Of a DNA stretch of 64,000 nucleotides, positions 18,141-26,287 are shown piece by piece. Within the stretch, counting starts at the first letter, position 1, and every line of letters starts with the position of its first letter. Under the pieces are notes generated by a model. The model did not search any database, was not told the origin of the DNA, and was given only the letters and a program-made list of their open reading frames with translations. The stretch comes from Paeniroseomonas aquatica (GTDB lineage Bacteria; Pseudomonadota; Alphaproteobacteria; Acetobacterales; Acetobacteraceae), in NCBI RefSeq assembly GCF_030409335.1, contig NZ_JAUFPN010000150.1, forward strand, positions 24,281 through 88,280, read 5' to 3'. Position numbers and translations under genes: made by a program.

Positions 18141-19829
18141 ATGGACATCCTGCCGAGCCTGCATGCCCCGACCGGGGCCGCCGCCGTTCCCGACAGCCAG
18201 GGGCTGAACCTCTACCGGGCCGATCCCTGGCTGGCGCCGCTGCTCGGCCTCTATCTGCCGGCCGACCTGCTGGCGCATCTGGCGCCGCACCTCGACCGGA
18301 TGGGGGCGCTGGCGGGGGGCCGGCTGGATGCGCTGGCCGGGATCGCCGACCGGAACGGGCCGGTGCTGGTGCATCGCAACCGGCGCGGCGAGGATGCCCA
18401 GGCCATCGACTACCACCCGGCCTACCGGGAGCTGGAGCGGGTGGCCTTCGCCGAATTCGGGCTGGCGGCGATGTCGCACCGGGGCGGCGTGCTGGGCTGG
18501 CCGCGGCCGATGCCGCCGGCGGCGAAATACGCACTCAGCTATCTGTTCGTGCAGGCGGAGTTCGGCCTCTGCTGCCCGCTGTCGATGACCGATGCGCTGG
18601 CCCGCACCCTGCGGCGCTTCGGCGACCCCGAGCTGGTCGCGCGCTACCTGCCAGGGCTGATCGAGACCGACCTCGATGCGCTGCGCCAGGGCGCGATGTT
18701 CATGACCGAGCAGGGGGCGGGCTCCGACATCTCGGCCACCGCGGTGCTGGCCGAGCCGCGCGAGGATGGCAGCTGGGCGCTGAGCGGGGACAAGTGGTTC
18801 TGCAGCAATGCCGATGCGGGGATGGCGCTGGTGCTGGCGCGCCGCGCCGGGGGGCCGGCGGGGCTGCGCGGCGTCTCGCTCTTCCTGCTGCCGCGGGAGC
18901 GGCCGGATGGGACGCCGAATGCCTATCGGATCGTCCGGCTGAAGGAGAAGCTGGGGACGCGCTCCATGGCCTCGGGCGAGATCCGGCTGGAGGGGGCGAT
19001 GGCCTTCCTGGTGGGGGAGCCGGAGGCGGGGTTCAAGCAGATGGCGGATATGGTCAATGCCTCCCGCCTGTCGAACGGGATGCGCGCGGCGGGGCTGATG
19101 CGGCGGGCGGTGACGGAGGCGATGTATGTCGCGCGGCGGCGCGTCGCCTTCGGCCGGACGCTGGTGGAGATGCCGCTGATGCGGCGGCAGCTCGGCAAGC
19201 TGGTGCTGCCGATGGAGCAGGCGCGCAGCATGGTCTTCCAGGTCGCCGAGGCGCTGCGGCGCAGCGACGCCGGGGAGGCGGGCGCCTATGCCCTGCTGCG
19301 CATCCTGACGCCGCTGCTGAAGTTCCGCGCCTGCCGCGATGCGCGGCGGGTGACGGGCGATGCGATGGAGGTGCGCGGCGGCTGCGGCTACATCGAGGAA
19401 TGGGCCGACCCCCGGCTGGTGCGGGACAGCCACCTCGGCAGCATCTGGGAAGGCACCAGCAACATCGTGGCCCTCGACGTGCTGCGGGCGGCGCAGCGGG
19501 AGGGATCCCTGCCGGTGCTGCGGGCGCATGTGCATGGGCTGCTGGGCAATGGCGCGGCCTTGCCGGAGGCGCTGCCGGCCTTCGACCGGGCGGCGGCGCT
19601 GGCCTTGCGGGCGCAGGAGAATCCGGCCCTCGCCCGGCAGGCGGCGAGCGCGCTGTATCACGTGACCAGCGCCGCGGCGATGGCCTGGGAAGGCGAGCGG
19701 CTGGGCGATGCGGACCGGCGGGCGCTGGCGCGGCTGGTGCTGCGGCACCGGGTGCTGCCACGGGACCCGCTGGCGGATACCGACGAGGACCTGCCGGCCG
19801 GGATCCTGGCCAAGGCACTGGCGGCATGA
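18141..19829 (+). CDS. Acyl-CoA dehydrogenase (AidB-like group)
   Basis: A 562-residue flavoprotein dehydrogenase, longer than the usual 380-residue form and similar to the AidB/isovaleryl-type long group. The FAD-binding motif MTEQGAGSD starts at residue 188, GDKWFCSN follows, and the C-terminal domain contains RGGCGYIEEWADPRLVRDS and IWEGTSNIVALDV. It should oxidise an acyl-CoA, or bind FAD in a stress role as AidB does. The stop overlaps the ATG of the following hydratase gene. The set acyl-CoA dehydrogenase, hydratase and TetR reads as one regulated transcript. Confidence 0.88.
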   Translation: MDILPSLHAPTGAAAVPDSQGLNLYRADPWLAPLLGLYLPADLLAHLAPHLDRMGALAGGRLDALAGIADRNGPVLVHRNRRGEDAQAIDYHPAYRELERVAFAEFGLAAMSHRGGVLGWPRPMPPAAKYALSYLFVQAEFGLCCPLSMTDALARTLRRFGDPELVARYLPGLIETDLDALRQGAMFMTEQGAGSDISATAVLAEPREDGSWALSGDKWFCSNADAGMALVLARRAGGPAGLRGVSLFLLPRERPDGTPNAYRIVRLKEKLGTRSMASGEIRLEGAMAFLVGEPEAGFKQMADMVNASRLSNGMRAAGLMRRAVTEAMYVARRRVAFGRTLVEMPLMRRQLGKLVLPMEQARSMVFQVAEALRRSDAGEAGAYALLRILTPLLKFRACRDARRVTGDAMEVRGGCGYIEEWADPRLVRDSHLGSIWEGTSNIVALDVLRAAQREGSLPVLRAHVHGLLGNGAALPEALPAFDRAAALALRAQENPALARQAASALYHVTSAAAMAWEGERLGDADRRALARLVLRHRVLPRDPLADTDEDLPAGILAKALAA

Positions 19830-20590
19830 GCACCTTCAGCTCCCTGGCGGATATCCTGGTCGCCGCCCGGCAGGAGGGGCGGCAGGTGGCGGCGGTGCCC
19901 GAGGCGCTGGTCCCGGCGGATGCGGATGCGGCCTATGCCGTCGCCGCCGAGGTGGCCGGGCGGCTGGGCTGGGCGCCGCTTGGCTGGAAGATCGCCGGGA
20001 CGACGGAGGTGATGCGGGCGCGGCTGCGGATGCCGGAGCCGATCTTCGGCCGCAGCTTCGCGCCGTTGGTGATGGCGCCGGCCGTCTTCGATCATGCGGC
20101 GCTGCTGGACCCGATCGTGGAGGCCGAGTTTTTCGTCCGGCTGGCGGCCGACCTGCCGCCGCGCGACGCGCCCTGGACCGAGGCGGAGGTGGCCGGCGCA
20201 GTGGCGGCGGTCCATGCCGGCGTAGAGGTGGCGGAGTGCCGCTTTCCCGCTGCGGCGCTGCCGCATTTCACCGCCGTGCTGGCGGATGGCAGCGGCAACG
20301 GGCGCTACGTGCTCGGGCCGGAGATCATCGGCGGCGACCTGGCGGCGATGCCGGTGGACGTCGCGGTGGATGGGATGGTGCGGCGGCGCGGCTCCGGGGC
20401 CGAGGTGATGGGGCACCCGCTGCGGGCCCTGGCCTGGCTGGCGAACCGGCTGCCGCGCGCCGGGAGTTTCCTACGCGCCGGCGAATGGGTGAGCACCGGG
20501 ACGGCGAGCGGGATGCTGGCGCCGCGGCCGGGCAATCTGGTGAGCGTGCGTTTCGGCGACCTGCCGGCGCTGGAGATCCGCTTCCGATGA
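19826..20590 (+). CDS. 2-keto-4-pentenoate hydratase-like (fumarylacetoacetase superfamily)
   Basis: A 254-residue protein of the MhpD/FAH-like superfamily. It has GWKIAGTTEVMRARL near residue 53, IFGRSFAPL, and the metal-binding cluster EAEFFVRLAADLP with the conserved E..E pattern. VEVAECRF and the terminal GTASGMLAPRPGNLVSVRF (GT.SG) are typical of hydratases or 4-oxalocrotonate decarboxylases acting in meta-cleavage pathways. It overlaps the preceding acyl-CoA dehydrogenase gene by 4 bp. The likely reaction is hydration of, or decarboxylation to, a 2-oxo-4-enoate, but no ring-cleavage dioxygenase is nearby. Confidence 0.82.
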   Translation: MSTFSSLADILVAARQEGRQVAAVPEALVPADADAAYAVAAEVAGRLGWAPLGWKIAGTTEVMRARLRMPEPIFGRSFAPLVMAPAVFDHAALLDPIVEAEFFVRLAADLPPRDAPWTEAEVAGAVAAVHAGVEVAECRFPAAALPHFTAVLADGSGNGRYVLGPEIIGGDLAAMPVDVAVDGMVRRRGSGAEVMGHPLRALAWLANRLPRAGSFLRAGEWVSTGTASGMLAPRPGNLVSVRFGDLPALEIRFR

Positions 20591-20614
20591 GTGGCGCCGG
20601 GCCCGAGGCTGGGC

Positions 20615-21250
20615 ATGGACGGGTCTAGTCCTGCGCTATCCCCGCGCGCCGCGGCGACGCGGCAGCGCATCCTCGATGCGGCGCTGGGCGAGTTCGCCGC
20701 GAAGGGGCTGGCCGGGGCGCGGGTCGACGAGATCGCGCTGCGGGCCGGCGCCAACAAGCGGATGCTCTACGCGCATTTCGGCAGCAAGGAGGAGCTCTGG
20801 CTGGTGGTGCTGGAAGGCGCCTATGCCGCCAAGCGGGCAGAGGAGCGGGCACTGCAGGTGGATGCGCTGCCACCGGCGGCGGCGATGCAGCGGCTGGTGG
20901 AGTTCAACCTGCGCTACACGGCGGCGCACCCGGAATTCGTGGCGCTGCTGAACCAGGAGAATATCCACCGGGCGGCCTACCTGAAGCGCTCGGCGCAGGT
21001 GCCGGCGCTGTATTCGCCGCTGCTGGAGCAGATCCAGGCGGTGCTGGAGCGGGGGGTGGCGACAGGGATCTTCCGCGCGGGCGTCGATCCGATGCAGCTC
21101 TACGTGACCATCCTCTCGCTCGGGCATTTCTACCTGGCGAATATCCATACCCTCTCGACCATCTTCGGCGCCGGGCTCGGGACCGAGGCGGCCCTGCGCG
21201 CGCGGGAAGCGCATGGCGTGGCGGTGGTGCTCGGCTATCTCCGACCTTGA
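20615..21250 (+). CDS. TetR-family transcriptional regulator
   Basis: A TetR repressor with the N-terminal helix-turn-helix domain: RQRILDAALGEFAAKGLAGARVDEIALRAGANKRMLYAHFGSKEEL spans the three DNA-binding helices in the typical order. The C-terminal ligand domain is about 150 residues with no recognised subfamily. The ATG at 20615 gives a compact N-terminus; a GTG at 20591, immediately after the preceding stop, is also possible. The context suggests control of the upstream dehydrogenase/hydratase pair or of the downstream sugar cassette. An inverted repeat lies just after its stop. Confidence 0.87.
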   Translation: MDGSSPALSPRAAATRQRILDAALGEFAAKGLAGARVDEIALRAGANKRMLYAHFGSKEELWLVVLEGAYAAKRAEERALQVDALPPAAAMQRLVEFNLRYTAAHPEFVALLNQENIHRAAYLKRSAQVPALYSPLLEQIQAVLERGVATGIFRAGVDPMQLYVTILSLGHFYLANIHTLSTIFGAGLGTEAALRAREAHGVAVVLGYLRP

Positions 21251-21272
21251 CTCGGGGTGCTGCCGGCGCAGA

Positions 21273-21288
21273 GTAACCAGGCAGTTAC
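21273..21288. promoter_or_regulatory. Inverted repeat GTAAC-N6-GTTAC, possible TetR operator
   Basis: GTAAC at 21273-21277 and its reverse complement GTTAC at 21284-21288 flank a 6-bp spacer in the gap between the TetR gene and the Gfo/Idh cassette. TetR proteins bind such inverted repeats. The position would let the regulator control the cassette, but the 5-bp arms are short and this may be chance. Confidence 0.35.
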
Positions 21289-21307
21289 CACTGGCCGGCG
21301 GGTGGCG

Positions 21308-21323
21308 TGATCCACGTGAAACA
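21308..21323. other. parS-like site (14 of 16 matches)
   Basis: TGATCCACGTGAAACA differs from the consensus TGTTTCACGTGAAACA at two positions, both in the left half. The right half (ACGTGAAACA) is intact. It lies in the gap before the Gfo/Idh gene, on the opposite side of oriC from the strong parS pair. ParB binding here is uncertain because the left arm is damaged. Confidence 0.4.
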
Positions 21324-21364
21324 CTTCGTGCGGGGCCGGGTGCGCCAACAGGGAGGAGGCAAGA

Positions 21365-22531
21365 ATGGCGGAACGCCGCATCGGCATCATCATGAACGGC
21401 GTGACCGGCCGCATGGGGACCAACCAGCATCTGATCCGGTCGATCGCCGCCATCCGCGCCGACGGCGGGGTGCGGCTGGCCAATGCCGACCGGCTGATGC
21501 CCGACCCCATCCTGGTCGGCCGCAACCGGGCAAAGCTGGAGGCGCTGGCCGCGGCGCATGGCGTGGCGCGGGTGAGCACCGACCTCGATGCCTGCCTGGC
21601 GGATCAGAAGGACGAGCTGTTCTTCGATGCGGCGACGACGCAGCTCCGGGCCGGGCTGGTCGAGCAGGCGATCGCCGCGGGCAAGCATATCTATGTCGAG
21701 AAGCCGACGGCGGATAACCTCGGCGATGCGCTGCGGGTGGCCAGGCTGGCCAAGGATGCAGGCATCAAGCACGGGGTGGTGCAGGACAAGCTGTTCCTGC
21801 CGGGCCTCCGCAAGCTGAAGCTGGTGATCGACAGCGGCTTCCTCGGCCGCATCTGCGCGGTGAAGGGCGAGTTCGGCTACTGGGTCTTCGAGGGCGACCT
21901 GCAGCCGGCGCAGCGACCTTCGTGGAACTACAAGGCGGCCGAGGGCGGCGGCATCATCCTCGATATGCTCTGCCACTGGCGCTACGTGCTGGACAACCTC
22001 TTCGGCGCGGTGGAGGCGGTGAGCTGCCTCGGCGCGACGCATATCCCCGAGCGCATCGGCGAGGACGGCAAGCCCTATACCGCCGATGTGGATGATGCGG
22101 CCTATGCGACCTTCCAGCTCAAGGGGGCCAATGGGGACAAGATTATCGCGCATATCAATTCGAGCTGGGTGACGCGGGTGCGGCGGGACGACCTGGCGAC
22201 CTTCCAGGTGGATGGCACCCATGGCAGCGCCATCGCCGGGCTGCAGAAATGCTGGACGCAGAGCCGCGTCGCCACGCCGAAGCCGGTCTGGAACCCCGAC
22301 GTGCCGCAGCCGATCGACTTCTTCGCCGGCTGGCAGGAGGTGCCGAACAGCCAGGACTACCCCAATGGCTTCCGGGTGCAGTGGGAGATGTTCCTCCGCT
22401 ACCTCGCCGGCGAGACCGCCAGCTTCCCCTGGGACCTGATGGCGGGGGCGAAGGGCGTGCAGCTCGCCGAGGCCGGGCTGCGGAGCTGGCGGGAGCGGCG
22501 CTGGATCGACCTCCCGGCGCTGGAGGGCTGA
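21365..22531 (+). CDS. Gfo/Idh/MocA-family NAD(P)-dependent oxidoreductase
   Basis: A 388-residue dehydrogenase of the glucose-fructose oxidoreductase/inositol dehydrogenase family. The Rossmann motif is GVTGRMG (12-18), the conserved EKP is at 112-114, and the C-terminal domain contains GGGIILDMLCHWRYVLD with the catalytic-type His. Family enzymes oxidise sugars or polyols, sometimes with a tightly bound cofactor. It is the first of a tight three-gene cassette, with only 3 bp to the DUF993 gene. It probably produces the keto intermediate used by the next two enzymes. A GGAGG-type ribosome site precedes the start. Confidence 0.9.
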   Translation: MAERRIGIIMNGVTGRMGTNQHLIRSIAAIRADGGVRLANADRLMPDPILVGRNRAKLEALAAAHGVARVSTDLDACLADQKDELFFDAATTQLRAGLVEQAIAAGKHIYVEKPTADNLGDALRVARLAKDAGIKHGVVQDKLFLPGLRKLKLVIDSGFLGRICAVKGEFGYWVFEGDLQPAQRPSWNYKAAEGGGIILDMLCHWRYVLDNLFGAVEAVSCLGATHIPERIGEDGKPYTADVDDAAYATFQLKGANGDKIIAHINSSWVTRVRRDDLATFQVDGTHGSAIAGLQKCWTQSRVATPKPVWNPDVPQPIDFFAGWQEVPNSQDYPNGFRVQWEMFLRYLAGETASFPWDLMAGAKGVQLAEAGLRSWRERRWIDLPALEG

Positions 22532-22534
22532 GCC

Positions 22535-23692
22535 ATGCCGGTCATCAACCTGCCGAAGGGCGATCGGATCGAGGCCTTCACCACCAGCGCGCCGCGGGTC
22601 TTTCCCAGGGCGACGCCGCCATTCCCTCGGGTCGCGCTGGCGGCGGCGCATGTGGTGGCGGATTCGCTGGCGGAGCAGGACCCCTGGCTGGATGCCAAGG
22701 TCGACTGGGACCGCACCATCGCCTTCCGCCGGCACCTCTGGTCGCTCGGCCTCGGCGTGGCGGAGGCGATGGATACGGCGCAGCGCGGCATGGGCCTCGA
22801 CTGGGTGGCGGCGCAGGAACTGATCCGGCGCAGCCTCGACGCGATGCAGGACATGCCGGGCGCAGTGATGGCGAGCGGGGCGGGGACCGACCATCTGGCG
22901 CCGGGGCCGGAGGTGACGGTGGACGACGTGATCCGCGCCTATGAGGAACAGTGCGAGGCGATCGAGCGGATGGGCGGGCGCATCATCCTGATGGCCTCCC
23001 GCGCCCTGGCCAAGGCGGCGCGGTCGCCGGCGGATTACGAGCGGGTCTATGCCCGCATCCTCGGCGGCGTGGCGCAGCCGGTCATCATCCATTGGCTGGG
23101 GGAGATGTTCGACCCGGCGCTCGATGGCTACTGGGGCAGCGGCGACCACTACCAGGCCATGGAGACGGCGCTGGCGGTCATCGCGGCCAGCGCCGCCAAG
23201 GTGGATGGGGTGAAGATCTCGCTGCTGGACAAGGAGAAGGAGATCGCCATGCGGCGGCGCCTGCCCGGCGGCGTGCGCATGTACACCGGCGACGACTTCA
23301 ATTACGCCGAGCTGATCGCGGGCGATGTCCAGGGCCATTCGGATGCGCTGCTCGGCATCTTCGACCCGATCGCGCCGGCGGTGGGCGGCGCGCTTGCGGC
23401 GCTGTCGCACGATGACCTGGCGCAGTTCCACGCCATCCTGGCGCCGACGGTGCCGCTCAGCCGGCACATCTTCCGGGCGCCGACCCGCTTCTACAAGACC
23501 GGCGTGGTCTTCATGGCCTGGCTGAACGGGCACCAGGGGCATTTCACGATGGTGGGCGGGCAGCAATCGACCCGCAGCATCCAGCATCTGTCCGAGCTGT
23601 TCCGGCTGGCGGATGCGGCGGGGCTGCTGGCCGACCCGGAGATGGCCGTCGCGCGCATGAAGTCGCTGCTGGCGACGCAGGGCGTGGCGTGA
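22535..23692 (+). CDS. DUF993 / dihydrodipicolinate synthase-like protein
   Basis: A 385-residue protein of the DUF993 family, which is annotated as a dihydrodipicolinate synthase-like TIM barrel; no enzyme of the family has a function known to me. VDGVKISLLDKEKE carries the Lys expected for a Schiff-base aldolase, in strand 6 position. GGRIILMASRALAK and HWLGEMFDPAL are other landmarks, and GYWGSGDH and FNYAELIAGD follow. It stands between a Gfo/Idh oxidoreductase and a TIM-barrel epimerase and overlaps the latter by 4 bp. A retro-aldol cleavage of a keto-sugar acid is the likely role (inference). Confidence 0.82.
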   Translation: MPVINLPKGDRIEAFTTSAPRVFPRATPPFPRVALAAAHVVADSLAEQDPWLDAKVDWDRTIAFRRHLWSLGLGVAEAMDTAQRGMGLDWVAAQELIRRSLDAMQDMPGAVMASGAGTDHLAPGPEVTVDDVIRAYEEQCEAIERMGGRIILMASRALAKAARSPADYERVYARILGGVAQPVIIHWLGEMFDPALDGYWGSGDHYQAMETALAVIAASAAKVDGVKISLLDKEKEIAMRRRLPGGVRMYTGDDFNYAELIAGDVQGHSDALLGIFDPIAPAVGGALAALSHDDLAQFHAILAPTVPLSRHIFRAPTRFYKTGVVFMAWLNGHQGHFTMVGGQQSTRSIQHLSELFRLADAAGLLADPEMAVARMKSLLATQGVA

Positions 23693-24507
23693 GCGCGCCG
23701 GGACCGCTGTCCCTCAACACCGTCACGGTGCGGGACCGCTGGAGCCTCGCGCAATGCATCGAGGGCTGCGCGCGGCATGGCATCCCCGGCATCTCGCCCT
23801 GGCGGGACAAGGTGGCGGAGCTGGGGGTGGCGCAGGCGGCGCGGCGGATCCGCGATGCGGGGCTCTTCGTCTCCGGGCTTTGCCGCGGCGGCATGTTCCC
23901 GGCGGCGGATGCGGCCGGGCGGCAGGCCGCCATCGAGGACAATTTGCGCGCCATCGAGGAGGCGCATGCGCTGGGCGCGGCCTGCCTCGTCGTGCTCGGC
24001 GGCGGCCTGCCGGCGGGGTCGAAGGATTTGCCGGGGGCGCGGGCGATGTTCCGCGACGGGCTGGCCGAAGTGCTGCCGGCGGCGCGAGCGGCGGGGGTGA
24101 CCCTGGCGCTGGAACCGCTGCATCCGATGACCTGCGCGGACCGCAGCGTGCTGTCGACTTTGGGCCAGGCACTCGACCTCTGCGACGAATTCGGCGCGGG
24201 CGTCGGCATCGCGCTCGATGTCTATCACGTCTGGTGGGACCCGGACCTTGCCCGGCAGGTGGCACGCGCCGCGGGGCGGATCGCCGGCTTCCATGCCTGC
24301 GACTGGCTGGTGCCGACCAGCGACCTGGTCTTCGACCGCGGCATGATGGGGGACGGCGTCATCGACATCCCGGCGATCCGGGCGATGGCGGAGGCCGCCG
24401 GCTATGCCGGGCCCTGCGAGGTGGAGATCCTCTCCCGCCGCTGGTGGGCGGAGGACCCGGAGGCGGTGCTGCGGCTGGTCAAGGAACGCCACGCGACGGC
24501 GTGCTGA
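23689..24507 (+). CDS. Sugar phosphate isomerase/epimerase (xylose isomerase-like TIM barrel)
   Basis: A 272-residue member of the IolE/IolI-like TIM-barrel family, starting at a GTG that overlaps the DUF993 stop by 4 bp. Metal-binding residues of the family are in LEPLHPM (Glu), ALDVYHVWWDPD (Asp and His) and FHACDWLVPT (His), followed by GDGVIDIPAIRAM and CEVEILSRRWW (last Glu). It probably isomerises or epimerises the keto intermediate of the cassette, as 2-keto-myo-inositol dehydratase/isomerase does in inositol catabolism. Third and last gene of the cassette; the next gene is convergent. Confidence 0.87.
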   Translation: MSAPGPLSLNTVTVRDRWSLAQCIEGCARHGIPGISPWRDKVAELGVAQAARRIRDAGLFVSGLCRGGMFPAADAAGRQAAIEDNLRAIEEAHALGAACLVVLGGGLPAGSKDLPGARAMFRDGLAEVLPAARAAGVTLALEPLHPMTCADRSVLSTLGQALDLCDEFGAGVGIALDVYHVWWDPDLARQVARAAGRIAGFHACDWLVPTSDLVFDRGMMGDGVIDIPAIRAMAEAAGYAGPCEVEILSRRWWAEDPEAVLRLVKERHATAC

Positions 24508-24931
24508 GGCGGCGCACCAGGCGTTCCTCCCCGGCCGGCGCCCAGCCGGCGGTTTGCCAGCCATGCGCGCGGTAGAAGCCCTGGGCCCGCAGGCGGCGAT
24601 CGGCGCCGGTGAAGAGCCAGGCCTCGCGCCAGCCCTGGGAGGCCAGCCAGGATTCCACCAGGCGCAGCAGGGCGCGGCCGAGGCCGTGGCCCTCGTGGTC
24701 CGGATGGACGAAGAGGGCGAAGAGACTGCCGTCCTCGGCATCGGCGATGGCGAAGCCCTCCGCCGCGCCGGCGATCCAGCCGGCGGCGGTGGTGGCCAGC
24801 ATTCCGGCAACGGCCGCTGGCGTGACGCCATTGGCCGCCAGCGCCTCCATGCTCATGGCATTCTCCCGGACCGCGAGGCGGATGGCGAAGAGCGCCGGGA
24901 CATCCGCCGCCGTCGCCGCGCGCAGCCTCAT
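24479..24931 (-). CDS. GNAT-family N-acetyltransferase
   Basis: A 150-residue single-domain GNAT. The acetyl-CoA pyrophosphate-binding motif is VHPDHEGHGLGRALLR (75-90), and YRAHGWQTAGW near the end is the usual family closure. It acetylates a small amine or protein residue; no substrate can be read. Its start overlaps the stop of the upstream alpha/beta hydrolase gene by 4 bp, so both belong to one minus-strand transcript. Its 3' end overlaps the convergent epimerase gene by 29 bp. Confidence 0.88.
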   Translation of the reverse strand: MRLRAATAADVPALFAIRLAVRENAMSMEALAANGVTPAAVAGMLATTAAGWIAGAAEGFAIADAEDGSLFALFVHPDHEGHGLGRALLRLVESWLASQGWREAWLFTGADRRLRAQGFYRAHGWQTAGWAPAGEERLVRRLSTPSRGVP

Positions 24932-26175
24932 GCGCGGGCGGCCATCGCCTCCAGCACCGGCAGCAGGTGCGGCTTCAGCGCCGGGTAGTTCTCGCTCATC
25001 GGGAAATGGCCGAGACCGGGCATGATGACCGCTGACGCGCCGGGGATGGCGGCGGCGGTGGCCCGCGTGTCCTCGGGCCGGCAGGAATAGTCGAACTCGC
25101 CGGTCAGCAGGGCGACGGGGCATTGCGCCGTGTCGATCTTCGCCAGCTTGGGGCGGAGGTCGCCTTCCTCGGCGTAGAAATGCAGGTCGCCGCGGAAGAT
25201 GCCGGGGCCGCCCTGCATGTAGTGCCAGAGGGTTTCCCACTTCGCCGCCTCCGGCACGCCGGGGCCGACCAGGCCGGAGACCAGGGCGCCGCAGACCTCG
25301 CCGCCATGGATATGCGGGTGGTGCAGCACCGAGAGGTCGTAGTAGCTGCCGGTGAAGGCGCTGCCCTGCAGGCCGATGACGCCGCGCAGCGCCCCCGCAT
25401 GCTCCGCCGCCAGGTCCAGCACGATGCGGCCGCCGATGGAGCAGCCCATGACGATGGGACGGTCGAGCCGCAGCGCCTCGATCATGCGCATGACGAGGCC
25501 GGTATAGCCGACGGTGGTCAGGCGGTACTCCTCGCTTTCCCAGCCCGGCGGCGGGCTGGACTTGCCGTGGCGCGGCATGTCGAAGGCGATGCAGCGGAAG
25601 CGGCGGGTGACGTCGGGGTCGTTCAGCAGGTCCCGCCACTGCCGTCCGTCGCTGCCGGCGGTGTGGAGCAGCAGCAGCGGCGTGCCCTCACCGGCTTCCT
25701 CGACATAGACGCGGTGCGGGCGGCCCTCGATGTCCATCCGCAGGTAGCGCCCGGTGATGGGCTCGACGCTGACCGCGCCGTAGGGGGCGGCGGGGGCGGC
25801 CACGGGCGCGAGGCGCTCGCCGAGCAGGGCGAGGGCGCCCTTGAACCACAGCAGGTGGGCGAAGAAGAGGGTGGTGTCGCCCTCGATGCGCAGCGCGCCC
25901 TGGCGGCGCAGCGCCAGCAGGTCGTGCCAACCGGGCTGCGGCACCGGCGCGAGGAAGCGGGCGAAACCCTCGGCCTCGATGCGCAGGGCCAGGGTGAAGC
26001 GGGGCATGACGAAGGGGCCGGGCTTCACAGTGGCGATCCGGCCCTCGTGCAGGCTGAGCAGCCAGGATCGGGGGCCGATCTCCAGCAGGACCTCGGCGGT
26101 CAGGTGGCGGCCCCAGCGGGGCAGGTCGGCCGCCGCGGCGACGCGGGCGGGCCAGGCTTCCAAGGCGCGATCCAT
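24928..26175 (-). CDS. SCP2-like domain fused to alpha/beta hydrolase
   Basis: A 415-residue protein with two parts. Residues about 1-125 (TAEVLLEIGPRSWLLSLHEG, FTLALRIEAEGFARFL, ALRIEGDTTLFFAHLLWF) resemble a sterol carrier protein-2-like domain. Residues about 150-415 are an alpha/beta hydrolase with nucleophile elbow GCSIGG (S246), an acidic residue in LLTGEFDYS near 364 and a catalytic His in GLGHFPMSENYP near 393. The start at 26175 includes the first domain without odd sequence. It may bind a hydrophobic ester through the N-terminal domain and hydrolyse it. It is co-transcribed with the GNAT gene. Confidence 0.8.
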   Translation of the reverse strand: MDRALEAWPARVAAAADLPRWGRHLTAEVLLEIGPRSWLLSLHEGRIATVKPGPFVMPRFTLALRIEAEGFARFLAPVPQPGWHDLLALRRQGALRIEGDTTLFFAHLLWFKGALALLGERLAPVAAPAAPYGAVSVEPITGRYLRMDIEGRPHRVYVEEAGEGTPLLLLHTAGSDGRQWRDLLNDPDVTRRFRCIAFDMPRHGKSSPPPGWESEEYRLTTVGYTGLVMRMIEALRLDRPIVMGCSIGGRIVLDLAAEHAGALRGVIGLQGSAFTGSYYDLSVLHHPHIHGGEVCGALVSGLVGPGVPEAAKWETLWHYMQGGPGIFRGDLHFYAEEGDLRPKLAKIDTAQCPVALLTGEFDYSCRPEDTRATAAAIPGASAVIMPGLGHFPMSENYPALKPHLLPVLEAMAARA

Positions 26176-26287
26176 GCGGGTTTCCTCCGTTTGGCGGGAT
26201 GATACCCGGATCGGGCTCGACGGCGGCAGCCCCTTGCTCCTAGGGTCGACCCCAGGCGGGGAGACACCCGCGGGGATGGAGACGGCC

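Noticed and set aside
19646..19661. A parS-like sequence around ATCACGTGACC in the acyl-CoA dehydrogenase gene
   Set aside because: It keeps only the central CACGTGA; four or five other positions of the 16-mer differ, so it is no better than chance.
16632..19748. A 1,038-codon open frame on the minus strand across the CBS, lactonase and acyl-CoA dehydrogenase genes
   Set aside because: It overlaps three well-supported genes in other frames and is His/Arg/Gln-rich with no recognisable domain.
26243..26252. The palindrome GGGTCGACCC before the sugar-binding protein gene as an operator
   Set aside because: A 10-bp palindrome is expected by chance in 64 kb of GC-rich DNA and no regulator is adjacent.
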